64,000 nt of DNA, from contig WHUZ01000110.1 of assembly GCA_015179045.1 (NCBI GenBank), positions 119,376-183,375 of the forward strand, written 5' to 3'. Positions 1 to 10,724 of this stretch are shown here, piece by piece (the stretch's first letter is position 1; the number at the start of each line of letters is the position of its first letter). The notes beneath the pieces were generated by a model. The model was given only the letters and a program-made list of their open reading frames with translations. It did not search any database and had not been told where the DNA came from. The position numbers were made by a program, and so were the translations under genes. The stretch is from Kalaharituber pfeilii. Its lineage: Eukaryota; Ascomycota; Pezizomycetes; Pezizales; Pezizaceae.

Positions 1-268
1 AACCCACGTACTGGATAGATGCCGGGTATGGAAGGCAAGATGGCCCGCGGGGAGGGACGCACTGTTCAGGGCACCGGAAAGGGGGAAGGGGACGGAGACC
101 CACTCAGAGTGATGATGGACTAGATAGAACAGTGATAGAATAGACTTCAATGGTTTTCCTTTTCCCTTGACCACTATGATCTTCCTCCTATCTCATTTAT
201 TATCTCCTATGTAACTAAATCGCCATAGCCCCTAGGGCGGTACGGGATCACTGATATTAAAAAGAAAA
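1..268 (+). mobile_element. LINE-B 3' end (remnant)
   Basis: The stretch ends at about 223-268 with the LINE-B tail: a CGCCATAGCCC...GGGCGG hairpin, a GATATT element and an A-rich run. The preceding 200 bp resembles the 3' UTR of other LINE-B copies (compare 62160-62335: a TTTATTAT..., ...TGTAACTAAA stretch before the hairpin). No open frame is left. The copy runs off the left edge of the window, so its 5' limit is unknown. Confidence 0.6.
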
Positions 269-270
269 AA

Positions 271-702
271 AAAAAGACCGAGCCTCACAAGGGTTGGGCG
301 CCTAGCGCGCGGATACTGTCATAGCCCAACTTCCACAGCCCACTAACGCCGAATGAGCCTTCGCACACCCAGCCCGCGATCGCCCGACAAGCCGGGACCA
401 AAGTCACGACCTCCGGTAACCAGCCCTTCTATGCGCATGTTAAGAGTAGATGCGTTTTTGGACCACTCGCTACTGTACAGAGTGATAGTTTTCAATCCCA
501 ATGCGATGAAAACCCTTAACGATGGCTGGAAATAGCTTGGGTGCTCAGCAATTGAGTTTCCCAAGTGTCGCAAGATATAAGCTGAGGCGAGACATAAGCT
601 GAATTATTATCATGGTAGCTGAACTTCAGCTGTAGTACAGTCTTGCCATGTCTTGGCTTTATCAACTCAACTCTGTATCTCACAACGGCATTTTGTAATA
701 TT
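271..702. other. No gene seen
   Basis: There are only short overlapping open frames on both strands, without recognisable domains. Nothing repeated elsewhere in the window was seen. Confidence 0.5.
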
Positions 703-769
703 TTTTTTTTTTTTTTTTTTTTTGATTATATCATTACTCGCTTGCCGCCCTATGGGCTATGTAAGGAAG
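703..769 (-). mobile_element. LINE-B tail-only insertion
   Basis: On the minus strand the hairpin ATAGCCCATAGGGC is followed by GCAAGCGAGTAATGATAT and a run of about 24 A (the T-run at 702-723). The copy starts at the hairpin and holds no LINE coding sequence. No clean target duplication remains, so it is probably an older insertion. Confidence 0.75.
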
Positions 770-1370
770 CTGGCACAGTCACACTTGCTATGAGCCAATT
801 ACAATGCAGACCATATGTTGCATAATACATATACGACTATTAGTACCTTCCATAATAGAGTAATGAGGTTGCAGGTAGCAGTGGAATGGGACCTGGTAAC
901 TCTACCATAATACGCACGTTCTAGGCAATATATTGCCACTTCGTATAGTAAAATAAGAAAAGAAAAAAAAGAAATACTACCGGTACTAGTCTATTATAAA
1001 TTTAATACGTACCGCTACCTCTAAGTCTCCATTACTATCTATTAAAACCCCTAGTAACATTTACTATTTTCCAGAGACTGCAGGGAGTGGATGCCGTCAG
1101 GCCTTCGTATACACTCACAGACTTATGAACGTCAGTGACTATGGAGCACCTCATGCTTTCGGGGTATATTGGATGACTGTCTGCTCTGCAGGAGTCGAAA
1201 TAGCTGTGTGTGGAACCCTGCGCGTGTGAGGGACCTTAGTCATTACGATTAACAGATGACGCGCATCTAGGGCGGAAAAGGCGCTTGAGGGGTTTTCAAG
1301 ACCCCAGGTACTGCAGAGCAATTGATTTTTTTTCTTTGCCAATGTGTCTATCTTACAACAGAGAGTTGGT
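770..1370. other. No gene seen
   Basis: This is moderately AT-rich DNA with short frames only. No domain, repeat or RNA gene was recognised. Confidence 0.5.
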
Positions 1371-1862
1371 TTACTCCTCCCGCCAACTCGACAACGGAAC
1401 TAGCCATTCATTCTGGAGTTCAAAGAAGCAGACTACCGCTGCCCGCTCATTAATGGTCAGGTCCTTACTCCTGATTACGATGTAGTCGCCGTTTCTGTGG
1501 GTAATTTTTGATACCCGATGGTAGAGGTGTGCGATCTGAGCCTCGATCTCCTTTTCGATCAGGTTACGTTCCTTAGCTACCCTCCGCAGGACCATTTTAA
1601 AGTCGGGGGTATTGGACAAAGCAATGAGCCTGTCACTAGTTCCTCCTTGTTCTTCAATTTTTTGCAGGAATAGCGCTTCGTCACCAATACACTCTGTCCG
1701 TGTAGATTAGTTAGCCAATATACCATTTATCATGTGCACAGAGACATTTTCCGTACCCAAAGCCCCACACAGATTGAACTTCCCCTTCAGCCACAAGTTC
1801 ATTTCCTTAATCTTGCTCAAATTTGCCTTCATGAAGAAACAGTCAGTTCATGCAGACATTGT
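1371..1862 (-). pseudogene. Decayed open frame, unknown protein
   Basis: The minus strand has one reading frame of about 160 codons interrupted by in-frame stops, one a TAA after ...NGILAN at about 1713. The 3' part (1371-1619) is open for 82 codons and is rich in charged helix-forming residues (KMVLRRVAKERNLIEKEIEA, ending LVPLSSWREE). I do not recognise the family. A short intron around the TAA is possible because CTAAT and an AG follow, but no good donor is visible. I infer a relic gene or a fragment of a transposon accessory gene. It lies just outside the inverted-arm region that starts near 2082. Confidence 0.3.
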
Positions 1863-2081
1863 GAAGTCTGAGACTATATACTTTGCATTCAGCGATATCG
1901 TTCTCAATTAGCAGCATGTAATTGTTGAACTTAGTCCGAATTTTTTCTTCTCGTATATACGAACTGACCATGCGTTATCGTCTGGCTGGAGGGCTGAATA
2001 GCGAGCTCTGAACGGAGTTCTGAAGGCAAGTGCAGGAATGAGTAAACTAGTCTTTCCCTTACTTAGAAGGCGCCTGGTGAT

Positions 2082-2640
2082 ACTAAACAGAAAAATAAGT
2101 ATTTGGACAGGGGATAAATGCATATTTATGCGCCATGCAGTATTCGGCAGAAACTAGCATATTCTCGTCTGGTGATAGCCATAAGACAGTCCAAATTTTG
2201 TGATAGGGCGTCCCACTTCATTATGTAAGAAAGTATTTGGACAGCTGACGTGATGAAATTTGGACAGCTGACATAATGAATTTGGATAGCCTCGGACCAG
2301 GCGTTTAATACATAAGTACGTTGCTACTGAAGCGTCTTGGCATATGTGTTATGTAATCAATCTTTGGTTTGGTGTCTTAATTATGTATATAACGCCTGGA
2401 GATTAAGTCGGACCCCCGTTACGATCAGGGCAACGATCAGGGCAACGATCAGGGGGCACACTAGTAACGATCACACCTTGTCAACAACACCCATCAACAC
2501 AAACATGAATAACTGTATAGATATACATTCCTCCTTGGAAACAAAGCTTTGGTACCTTAATTCCGAATGTATACGACTTGGTTTTCATGATTTATTTGAT
2601 GCCTGTGAACAAGAAGTACTTAATAAAGAAATGCTGAACC
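2082..2640 (+). repeat. Left arm of long inverted repeat
   Basis: This segment matches the complement of about 10725-11191. The shared stretch begins with ACAGAAAAATAAGTATTTGG, continues through the leader with the 12-bp repeats, and runs into the start of a small ORF. Similarity stops at about 2082 on the outer side and about 2620-2640 on the inner side. The two arms bracket about 9.1 kb that includes helicase fragments and a 526-aa gene. No target duplication was found outside the arms. Confidence 0.7.
2415..2480 (+). promoter_or_regulatory. 12-bp tandem repeats in gene leader (copy 1)
   Basis: Three head-to-tail units of ACGATCAGGGCA are followed by one more GATCA, about 25-90 bp upstream of the ATG at 2505. 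The array is preceded by the conserved block CTGGAGATTAAGTCGGACCC. The same block and array recur at 9096-9182 and 10876-10965 in the opposite orientation, each upstream of an ORF. A weaker GATCAG pair lies upstream of the helicase remnant near 6470-6500. Position and conservation suggest a promoter or leader element, or a protein-binding array. Confidence 0.6.
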
Positions 2641-2840
2641 GAGTACGTGTACAACAAGCTATCATCGAAGGGCGGATAGCGAGCCTAACTAAAGCGCTAT
2701 TGAGCCCAGAACTCAATCCTATGGCATCAGGAAGTAAAATCTGTAACCTGATCATAGATCAAGGCTTTAATTGGAGTGATCACGATTTGGCTGCTTTGGT
2801 TCTTGCGATCCACCAACACCACATGCGCCTGGAAGACTAA
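2505..2840 (+). CDS. Small ORF downstream of 12-bp repeats, unknown function
   Basis: The ATG at 2505 follows the repeat leader and opens 112 codons, beginning MNNCIDIHSSLETKLWYLNS. The first 45 or so codons are conserved in the inverted copy near 10725-10847, where two codons have become stops through C-to-T changes (CGA to TGA, CAA to TAA). This supports the frame as once coding. The last third runs antisense to the helicase Walker A/motif Ia segment, so the true 3' end may be earlier, or the two sequences were fused by rearrangement. I do not recognise the product. Confidence 0.4.
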   Translation: MNNCIDIHSSLETKLWYLNSECIRLGFHDLFDACEQEVLNKEMLNRVRVQQAIIEGRIASLTKALLSPELNPMASGSKICNLIIDQGFNWSDHDLAALVLAIHQHHMRLED

Positions 2841-5800
2841 GCTTTTTCCTGATCCGGTTCCTGAGATCAATAAAGCATCGTTACCCATCTTTTTTTTTTT
2901 TTTTTTTTTTTTCACGTGACCCCGCTTGTAGCTGTTCGCCATGGCAGGGCCCCTGGGTCTAGACCCTCAAAGCCCGGAGGCAGGCTTATCTACCTAAATC
3001 TTCCACCGCCATCTCTACAAACGAAAACATCAACCCCTCCCCGCCCCACTTCCCCGAGGCACTTAAAAATAGCTACGTCTTTCTTCCCCCGCCACCTACT
3101 AACAAACGGAAATTCGCCCCCTCCCCCTACACCTTCAGCGAACCAAAAAACTCTCCCAGCGCATTCACCATCTCCCCATTCTCCTGTTCCACCATCCATT
3201 TCTTGTCGTCAATATCCTCCCACCTTCCCCATCCTTCCAGGTACTCCACCTCCTCACACCCGAACGCCAGGTGGTCCGCCGTTTGCCTTTTCCCGCATCC
3301 ACATACACTCCCCTCCATCACTTTCCCGATCCTTATTTCCCACTCCTTCCCCATCCCCTTTCCAGTTCTCAACCTCGTGAACGCCGTTGCAGCCCCCCTT
3401 CTCCACTCCATCACTGCGCCTCCCCCGTACCCCCTTTCTTTTCTTTCCGCCACGCGCAGTCGCTTCCATTTCTGCCGCAGCCCTCCTTCTGTCACCACCG
3501 ACCTCCCTATCCTGTCCGCCGCCTTCTTTGCTTCGACGTCCGCCGCCTCGTTGCCGGCGACACCAATGTGTGCCTTGACCCACATCAGCTTGACGTCCCC
3601 CCCCCTTCTCCTTCTTTCTGCGATTTCATCTACCACCCTCCTTAGGTCTCCGGTTCGTGCTTTCCCTAGTCTCCCCGCCTTCTTCACTGCCGCGATTGCT
3701 GCCTGTGAGTCAGTTAGGACGACTACGTTCGCCGGTGCCGGTACTGCTCTTTCCAACCCCCTTCTCATCCCCTTCACCTCCCCGTCCCACACCGTCGCCC
3801 CCGTCCCCATCTCTTCTCCTCCCCCGCCGTCCCACTTCCAAAAACCCCCTCCTACTCTCCCCTTCTCATTCATGCTGCCGTCCGTATAGACGGCCCCTGC
3901 CCCCTGTGTTGCCCAGAAGATCGCTGACTCCCACTCCTCCGCCCCCCCCCCTTTGCGACCTTCGCTATTGGCCTCTTCTATCTCCACTTTCGCACATCTC
4001 CCTCCCCATGACACTTCGTCTACCCCCTCCGGCATTACGAAGCTCACTGTGCTCTGTACCCTCCCCGCTACCGACTCGAAACCATCCTTCTTCTGCGTCA
4101 CCCACCCCGCGCTCCAATCCTTCCAGTCCCGACCCCGCTCCTCCACGTCCCCCTCCCCCCTGAAGTCCGCGGTCCAGATGTCTCCACAGCCCTCCGGGTC
4201 CCCCATACTCCTCGCTACAAACCGCGCCTGTGCAGCGTCTAATGCTGTCTCCGCACTCTCCACTCCGGCGATCCAGTTGACTTTCTGCATCGCTGCTCCG
4301 TGGACTGCTCCCGTGGCCTTTTTCAATACCTGGTACTGAATCTTTTCCATTTCCCTCCTCCACTCTTTCTGCCCCCTCCATCCTATCTCCGAACCCCACA
4401 TCATCACCGCTCTGATCATCCCCGTGTACAACTGTCGCCAGCTCCGTGGGCTCATTCCCCACTGCCCCGCGCCCACCCCCATCATGGCTCCCGTGAGCTT
4501 TCTCGCCTTCTCTATCCTCGCCTTCCAATGGAAGTCGAAGTCTAGAGTCGAATCAAAGATTACTCCCAGCCACTTCACTCTCTCCACCTCCTTCCTCTTT
4601 CTCTTCCCCTTGCCGAAGACAATGTCTTCGTGCTTTGTTTTCTCTAACGCACCCCCCATTTCTCTGCTATCTCCTTCGTTATCCTTCCCAGCTTCGCCCT
4701 CAATCTCTCTTGGTCCACCTCCCCCTCCCAGTCCCACGCCGTCACATTGATGTCGTCAACGTACGACGGAACCTCGCACTCCACCTCCGGGCACTCCCTC
4801 CTCAGTGTCTCCTCCAAATCCTCCAGCATCGGTGCCAACCATATCAAGAAAATGACTGGTGACAGCGGCGATCCCTGCGGTACCCCCACGTTTGCTCTTC
4901 CTTCCCCTCTGACTACCCCATCCCACTCCACCGTAAACCTTCTCTCCCTAAAGAACCCTTTCAGCCACCCCTCCCACCTACCCGCTCTCTCGTCTCTTTT
5001 TATCCTGCCCAAAACCTCCTCCCCTTTCACGTTATTGAAAACCCCCTCTCACATCATCGAGACTCCATACTGACCCCCCTTTTCTTGCCAGACACCTCTG
5101 CGTTTTGGTGACGGCCCTCATCATTGCTTCTGCGGCGTTCCTCCCTTTCCTGCCTCCGAACTGGTGTCGATGGAAAAGTCGGTCCGCCCTCTGCAGCTCG
5201 TTTGCCACCACTTTTTCTCCCAACTTCGCCACGCAGTTAATCAAATTTATTGGTCTCCAACTCCTCACCTGGGACTTGTCCTTCCCCGGCTTCGGAATCA
5301 TGACCACTTTGCTTAACTGCCACTCTCTTGGTGTCCTCCCCGCCGCCATCTCCTCCGCCATCTGTGTCATTAGCCCCTTTCCTAACGGGGTCTTCATCAC
5401 CAGCTTCAAGAACTTGTATGATACTCCATCGGGTCCCGGTGCCGACACATTGCTCGTCCCCCTTAGGGCGTCCTCCAGCATTCCCACGATCTTCTCTACC
5501 CCATATCCCGGTCCCTCCCCACTCTCCTCCCCTTCGTCCTCCCTACCCTGTCTCTCTTCCCACTGGAAATTCCTCAGGACAAGTGCTTCGCACTTGTCTT
5601 GGTCCGTCCTCAGCTCTTCCCCCTCCTCTCCCTTCAACTTCCCCATAGTCGCTTTCAACCTCCACGGGTCTTTAGCTACCCTAGCAACCACCCACGGATC
5701 CTTCTCCCCCATCTCCTCCGCGAAGGCCCTCCAGCACTCCTCCTTCTCCTTTTTTATGTTCGCCTTGAGGGTCCTCTTCGCCTGCTTCCATTTCTCATAC

Positions 5801-6460
5801 CTCTCTGGGTCCATCCCCTTTGCTCCTTGACCCACCCCTCCTCTCCCCGCTGCCGTCACCTCCTTTCGAAGGCTCGTTAGCTTCTTTGACCACCATTTCT
5901 TACTCCTCCTGCATACCCTCACTCCCCGACTGTGCCTTTCCTTGAGGTCCAAAAGTTTCTCGTACGGGGTTTCCCCCCGCAGTCCCTCCACCCACTCCCC
6001 TTTCTTTTCCCCGTCCCACTCCTTCATGTCTTCCACCAAATCCTCCACCTCTTCAAAATTCACCCTCCTTCTTTTCTCTCCTCCTCCCCTCTCTGTGTTC
6101 TCCCACTCCGTGCCTATAGCTGCGTGGTCTGAACTCAAAAAGACCTGTTGCATCCCCTCCTTCACCTCTTCTATCGTTACCCATCAGGATAGCACTGCTC
6201 ATAGCTGCCTGCCAATCATACATCTCTTTTCCAAGTTTCTCTAGTGTACACTTTTTCAGTTCGTTTTGTAACCTCATGCGTTCTGGGCACATCTTCACGG
6301 AGCTTAGTGGCCGCCACATTGAACCGGAGCCTATACATATACCCCATCAGCTCCCACGTGTCCAGATCATCCCCCCATCACTAAAATATATCATTTTGGA
6401 ATTCCTCAATACATACACGATCCCTCTGAGCCATAGTTTTCCTGTTGGTGGTCGTTGTTA
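2727..6460 (-). pseudogene. RecQ-like SF2 helicase, N-terminal part, split by a LINE
   Basis: The minus strand at 2889-2727 reads ALLISGTGSGKSLVFQ, then IVITPIKALIYDQV. These are helicase motif I (Walker A, GSGKS) and motif Ia as found in RecQ-type and related SF2 helicases. The upstream part lies at 6330-6173 and ends ...YDWQAAMSSAILMGND, which continues in frame into ALLISG once LINE-A (2890-6172) and one target duplication are removed. Further upstream (6330-6460) the frame carries stops and shifts (an in-frame TAG/TGA near 6380), and the gene stops after motif Ia. Motifs II-VI are absent, so the copy is non-functional. Segments like its 5' region recur at 9185-9500 and 10040-10440. The helicase assignment is firm; the RecQ-like subclass is inferred. 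Confidence 0.7.
2890..6172 (-). mobile_element. LINE-A, 5'-truncated copy inserted in helicase gene
   Basis: The minus strand ends in poly-A (T-run 2890-2912) and the LINE-A tail. It is framed by a perfect 13-bp duplication, ATCGTTACCCATC, at 2877-2889 and 6173-6185. The coding part starts within the last stretch of the APE endonuclease (FLSSDHAAIGTEW). It continues through the RT (SAPGPDGVSYKF, VMIPKPGKD, GVPQGSPLSPVIF, SYVDDI), then RNase H (VYTDGS, LTDSQAAI, WVKAHIGVAGNEAAD) and a C-terminal CGCG...H...C zinc knuckle. The ORF2 frame is broken near 5031 and near 4700, so the copy is dead. It is 3.28 kb long and lacks ORF1 and most of the endonuclease through 5' truncation. Confidence 0.93.
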
Positions 6461-6536
6461 TGTTGTGTTGATCTGATCGCAGTTTGTGTTCCTCTGATCG
6501 CAGGTTCTACATGAGTGCACCGATCAGCTACCACTT

Positions 6537-6596
6537 CCCCATCCCATCCCATCCCATCCCTTCCCATCCCATCCCATCCCATCCCATCCCATCCCA
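6537..6596 (+). repeat. (CCCAT)n microsatellite
   Basis: About eleven CCCAT units with one interrupting TTCCC lie just upstream of the helicase remnant's leader, so they sit in its putative promoter region. Confidence 0.95.
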
Positions 6597-6599
6597 AGT

Positions 6600-7328
6600 C
6601 TCTTATTAGTAACCTGATTACCATGGGGATGTTCTCCTTATTCAGTCTTACCATTTGCCTCTCCAGTTTCCTCCATCATTTGAGTCTGATTCCAGAATCC
6701 TGGATCATCTGCAGCCATGATCAAGTCCTCATCCCCAGAGTAGTAATCATCTTCAATGCCCGACATGGCTTCCCCTTGAGGGCCTCATAAACCGCCACCG
6801 TCAGTCCCGAACAGCTCTCATCTCTCAGGCCAATAACTACCTGGATTACTGGTTGAACGTTGTCTTATCTGTAGTCTTGTTTGTATTGTTGAGTTACTCC
6901 TCCTGATCGTGTGTGTGGTGATAGCAGCTCAAACCTGCCAGCATTTTCGGGACTTCCTACTCACACCTCCAGAACGCCATTCCAAGATGGGCAATATGAT
7001 ACAATAAGATAGTCACTTGCCCCGCTGATGCTATTAGCAATGTATGTCTTTTCATTTCTAGAGGTCTCAAAGATTAACTAGATCCCTTCATCACAAGCCT
7101 TCATACATGCTCTTTGATCAGTTCCGCCATACATCATTACGATCATAAATTCCGTCACTTTCATCATGATTGCTAATACAGCACTATCTATCTGCCCAAA
7201 TTTCTCTCCCAGCTATATCACATGTACCATTTCCTTCACATATGTCATTAACTGAAGCACTCTCAATAAGAAACTAACATGTGTAAGTAGGCAAGTTTCT
7301 ACTAGTAGGACAATCTTAATCCTTTAAC
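6600..7328. other. Intergenic; no gene seen
   Basis: This is the spacer between the helicase remnant's 5' end and the stop codon of the 526-aa gene. Only short frames are present, with no repeat shared with the rest of the window. Confidence 0.5.
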
Positions 7329-8954
7329 CTATTCGGTATCTGGACCATATTTGAATTCATCGCTTGCGAGGATTTTGAGTTCAGCCTCGCTGATGCCATA
7401 GTCTATGGCTCGAGCCCGCTTAGCAGGTGGACCCTCTTGAGCATTCGCCAACTCCTTTCTCTTTTGCTCGATGAGTCTTTCTATCTCTTCATGTTCCTGG
7501 ATGGTCTTGCGTAAAATCTGATCACGAGTCCTTATCTTCAAAAGCTCTGCGTCTACCTCATCGAGGTCTTCCTGGAGTGTTTTCTCGCGGCAAATTGCAT
7601 CAACAATGACACCATCAAGGTATTGCATATGTTTGTTGACCACCCATCGGTGAACTTCATGCTTTCCCCAGATGTTCATCCGTGCATACTCGTTGGATAC
7701 CTTTGTTTGATACCAGAGGGGGGTGTTGTGATCTTCACCCCAAACATGTAAGAATTCCCGTCCACGCGGATCAATGATGTCTCGATCTTGCTTCAGAACT
7801 TTCTCACGGAAGGATTGTTCCATAAAGGTTTCCTGCTTAATAGAGTCCAATACCACTTCCTGGCATTGTACATCAGACATTTCATTTGTTGGTGCTGCTT
7901 CATGAATATCTTCCAAAGCTGCACTTATGAGGTCCTCCGGCTCATCACCAGGGATGATGGTCTCTGTAGACGAATCATCTCCTAGCATATCGCTACTGGC
8001 TCTGATTACAATCGGTTGTGGGAAAGTGCTGTGCTTGTTCACAAGAACAGAATAGTCGAAAATATCGTTAGCCAATGCGGGCAAGTCCGCCGTATTGAAT
8101 GTAATTTTATCAAGGTCGGTAATCATCGCCTGTTTGGAGTAGGTCCTTCGACCTTTGGATTCCCCCAATACGTAGAGTAAGATTAGCTGCAAAGCAGTAT
8201 CTTTTAGCATTGCCTGCCAATATCCCTCTTCATCGTCCGCGATCCAGCCTATTTTTCCCAGTTCAACCGGTTCCGTCTTGACGTGAATGAGCATCTTAAC
8301 GTAGAAATCAATGGTTTCCTTGCTATCAAAGGTAATCCCATCATGTCCACGGAAACGCATCAAATGAAAACTATCGAAAGGTTCATCCCCAACCTTGCAT
8401 GGTGCTTTTCTATTTCTAGTTAGCTTGCAAGTTTGTAGACTCAGTTCTGAACAGGCTTACTTATGAATTGCAAGTTCATCCATCCATAGCTTGCCTGCAG
8501 GGGACTCAAAGAACATGTTCCCATACTTTATTACTCTTCCTCTGAGGAACTCAATATAGCTTGAATATGTTCGTTCGTAATATGCCATTAAATCCTTACT
8601 TTCACTGACAAGCTCTCCAGGAATGAACTTGTGAAAACACCTTTTCCTCTCATCGGCACTCAACCCCCGTTTGACAAAAAAGTACTGGGCCCAAGCCACC
8701 TGGATTCTTCCTTTCCAATCACTAGCATTGATAGCTCCATTCATGAATTGAGTGGTCTCCAGGGAATCAAAACATGGAACGACACTCTTCATTCCTCCAG
8801 GATTCCCTGGAGAACTTGGAATGGGAGTAGATAATTCGATGGGAGCAACCCTAGTCTTGCCTTTCCCCTTTGTGTCTTGTGCAGGGGTCCCTCTTGCAGT
8901 AGCCTCATGCTTTGCAGGGCCATGACCACGTGTCCGACGATTGCTATTAGTCAT
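7329..8954 (-). CDS. 526-aa protein of unknown function, two exons
   Basis: Exon 1 is 8954-8461 and exon 2 is 8415-7329. A 45-nt intron (8460-8416) with GTAAGC donor and TAG acceptor, preceded by GCTAAC, joins them in frame; the branch-like site is unusually close to the acceptor. The product starts MTNSNRRTRGHGPAKHE with a basic, proline-rich N-terminus. A tryptophan/aromatic-rich middle follows (AWAQYFFVKRG, FLHVWGEDHNTPLWYQ). A helical, charged C-terminal third (about residues 430-500) ends with the basic PPAKRARA, a possible nuclear signal. I do not recognise a family. The gene shares its upstream 12-bp-repeat leader with the small ORF at 2505 and lies in the same orientation as the helicase remnant. 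It may therefore be an accessory or replication gene of the same element. The frame is intact. Confidence 0.7.
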
Positions 8955-9060
8955 ATTGATTGCTTTTGTACTTTTTTCTGAAATCCCAAAGGTAAGAGAA
9001 ATAAAAAAAAGTTTGTAATGGCAGTAGGAGAGTAAATAGGGAGGATTTGTGGTTCAGGTG

Positions 9061-9182
9061 TTGATGTTTATGGAGTACAATGATTGTTGTTGTGTGATCG
9101 TTGCTGGTCTGCCCTGATCGTTGCCCTGATCGTTGCCCTGATCGTTGGCCTGATCGTAACGGGGGTCCGACTTAATCTCCAG
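9061..9182 (-). promoter_or_regulatory. 12-bp tandem repeats and shared leader (copy 2)
   Basis: On the minus strand the block CTGGAGATTAAGTCGGACCC is followed by three to four ACGATCAGGGCA units and an ACAACAA-rich leader, about 110-225 bp upstream of the 526-aa gene's ATG at 8954. The arrangement matches the leader at 2398-2504, although the genes behind the two leaders are unrelated. That suggests a conserved regulatory module or a recombination junction. Confidence 0.6.
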
Positions 9183-9184
9183 AC

Positions 9185-10440
9185 CTCTTGAATTCGTTTT
9201 CTAACCTCATACATTCTGGGCACATATTCACTGAGCTAAGTGACTACCATATTAAATCCAATACTATCTCCCATCAGCCCCAATCATTTCCAAACATTCC
9301 TCCATCCTCTAAAATATATATCTAGGGATTGTTCAATATCTATATGATCTATCTATATTGTTTTCAACTGATCTTTGATTCTTATGGTTGATGTTTTAAA
9401 ATTCTTGAGTTGTGGCTCCTATATGTATATGCATTAGTAAACCTCTACCAAATCGGCACCTCTATCAGAGCCCCCATCATCAATATTGCATGCTTCTTAT
9501 TATCGCTGTGAACAGGCAGAGTGTATACAATGATACCGCGTCTGCATGCACGAAAGGACCGGGTCTAGACTTGGTGGGCTGAGCAATAAGGTAGGCAAAA
9601 CGATCAATTCATAGCATGTAATATAAGCAATGCATAGCAAGTGATAGCACAGAAAGAAGAAGAGAAAAACCGCTGCCTAGACATCTCCCACTACATCCAC
9701 ACCTACGCCTATATATCACCGGCGTATGACTAAGCCAGACCTTGACCGTAAGCCAAGAAATGACCAAGCTCCCGCCGGCGATTTTTCTCATTATCCCACA
9801 TCGCAAGTGTACAATTTATTGCTATGGGATTATTTATTATGGATTCACCACAACCATAGAGCGGGCGGTCAGTGGAAGTGTGCAATATACGCATAGTATA
9901 TGACGTAGGCGATATGCGACAGCCAGGCGCCGGCATCGCAGACGCGAAATATGCTATATGAGCTACGCAGAGGACTAGCGAGTATCGCTGGTCAAGTGTC
10001 TTTTTGGCCTGGCGGACAGTAACTCTCGATGAGGAGAAGTACTACATGCTATATTGATGATGGGGGGTCTGATAGAGTGCTGATTTGGTAGAGGTTTACT
10101 AATATATATACATATAGGAGCTACAACTCAAGTATCATGCAATATTAATAATGAGAACTAAAAATTAGCTGAGAACAATATAGATAGATCATATATGTAT
10201 TAAACAATCCCTAAATATATATTTTGGAGGATGGAGGAATGTTTGAAAAGGATGGAGGCTGATAGGGTATAGTGCTATAGCAGTCGCTTACCCTGCCATG
10301 GCCAAGTGCTACAAGCGGGGTTATGTGATTAAAAAAAAAAAAAAAAAAAAATAGCAGTCGCTTAGCCTAGTTCTAAAATGTATGAAGCTAGAAAAGTTTG
10401 CTCAGAAATGATATCATATATACTGAGCTAGTAAACTGCC
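9185..10440. repeat. Inverted copies of helicase 5' region with a ~0.5 kb loop
   Basis: Positions 9185-9500 and the complement of 10040-10440 match each other and also match 6270-6440, the helicase 5' region. Shared landmarks are a ...CTCATACATTCTGGGCAC-like stretch, ACATTCCTCCATCCTC and ATATATGTATA...TTAGTAAACCTC. All frames are full of stops. The loop (9510-10035) holds nothing recognisable. This looks like two degenerate copies of the element's interior in opposite orientation. The right arm is interrupted by a LINE-A tail at 10291. Confidence 0.65.
10291..10350 (+). mobile_element. LINE-A tail-only insertion
   Basis: This is 40 bp of LINE-A tail (from CCCTGCCATGG to TTATGTGATT) plus 20 A. 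It is flanked by a perfect 14-bp duplication, ATAGCAGTCGCTTA, at 10277-10290 and 10351-10364. That is a clean signature of target-primed reverse transcription with extreme 5' truncation. Confidence 0.95.
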
Positions 10441-10724
10441 ATGATGTCATATTCGGAGAAGGGAGAGGGGAGTTTTATATACCTATAAAGCTATAGGACA
10501 GAGAGAGACTATAGTAATTTGGCATACTACAGTAGTTCAGTGGTTCGGAGAATGTACTATAGCAGTTCAGTAGACTATATCAGTTTGGCAGACTATAGTG
10601 GTTCAGCAGATTACAGTAGCAATGGAAAGATCAGAAACCACTGGCAGATGCTGTATTACATGAATAGTGTAATCAATTTCAGAATACTTCTATGAGCTCT
10701 CATCTTGTCTCTCCCTATAAGCTT
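10441..10724. other. Degenerate ACTATAGCAGTTCAGCAG-like repeats; no gene
   Basis: Between about 10500 and 10620 a roughly 20-bp motif with CAGTTCAG / ACTATAG recurs imperfectly. No coding potential was seen. A similar CAGTTCAGCAG-rich stretch occurs at 33415-33500. Confidence 0.4.

Noticed and set aside
223..268. The hairpin CGCCATAGCCC...GGGCGG as an independent ncRNA gene or terminator
   Set aside because: Its consistent position just before poly-A at the 3' end of a coding LINE (62280-62335) and the target duplications show that it is the LINE-B tail.
2090..2290. Fot1/pogo-like termini (repeated TTTGGACAG motifs)
   Set aside because: The motif occurs several times, but I could not pair two ends with a TA duplication or find a transposase.
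3203..4750. Long plus-strand, Pro/Ser-rich open frames opposite LINE-A ORF2
   Set aside because: They mirror the GC-biased minus-strand coding sequence; the minus frame carries all RT and RNase H motifs.
9510..10035. Candidate CRISPR-like or satellite loop between inverted arms
   Set aside because: No regular repeat-spacer pattern; only short chance frames.
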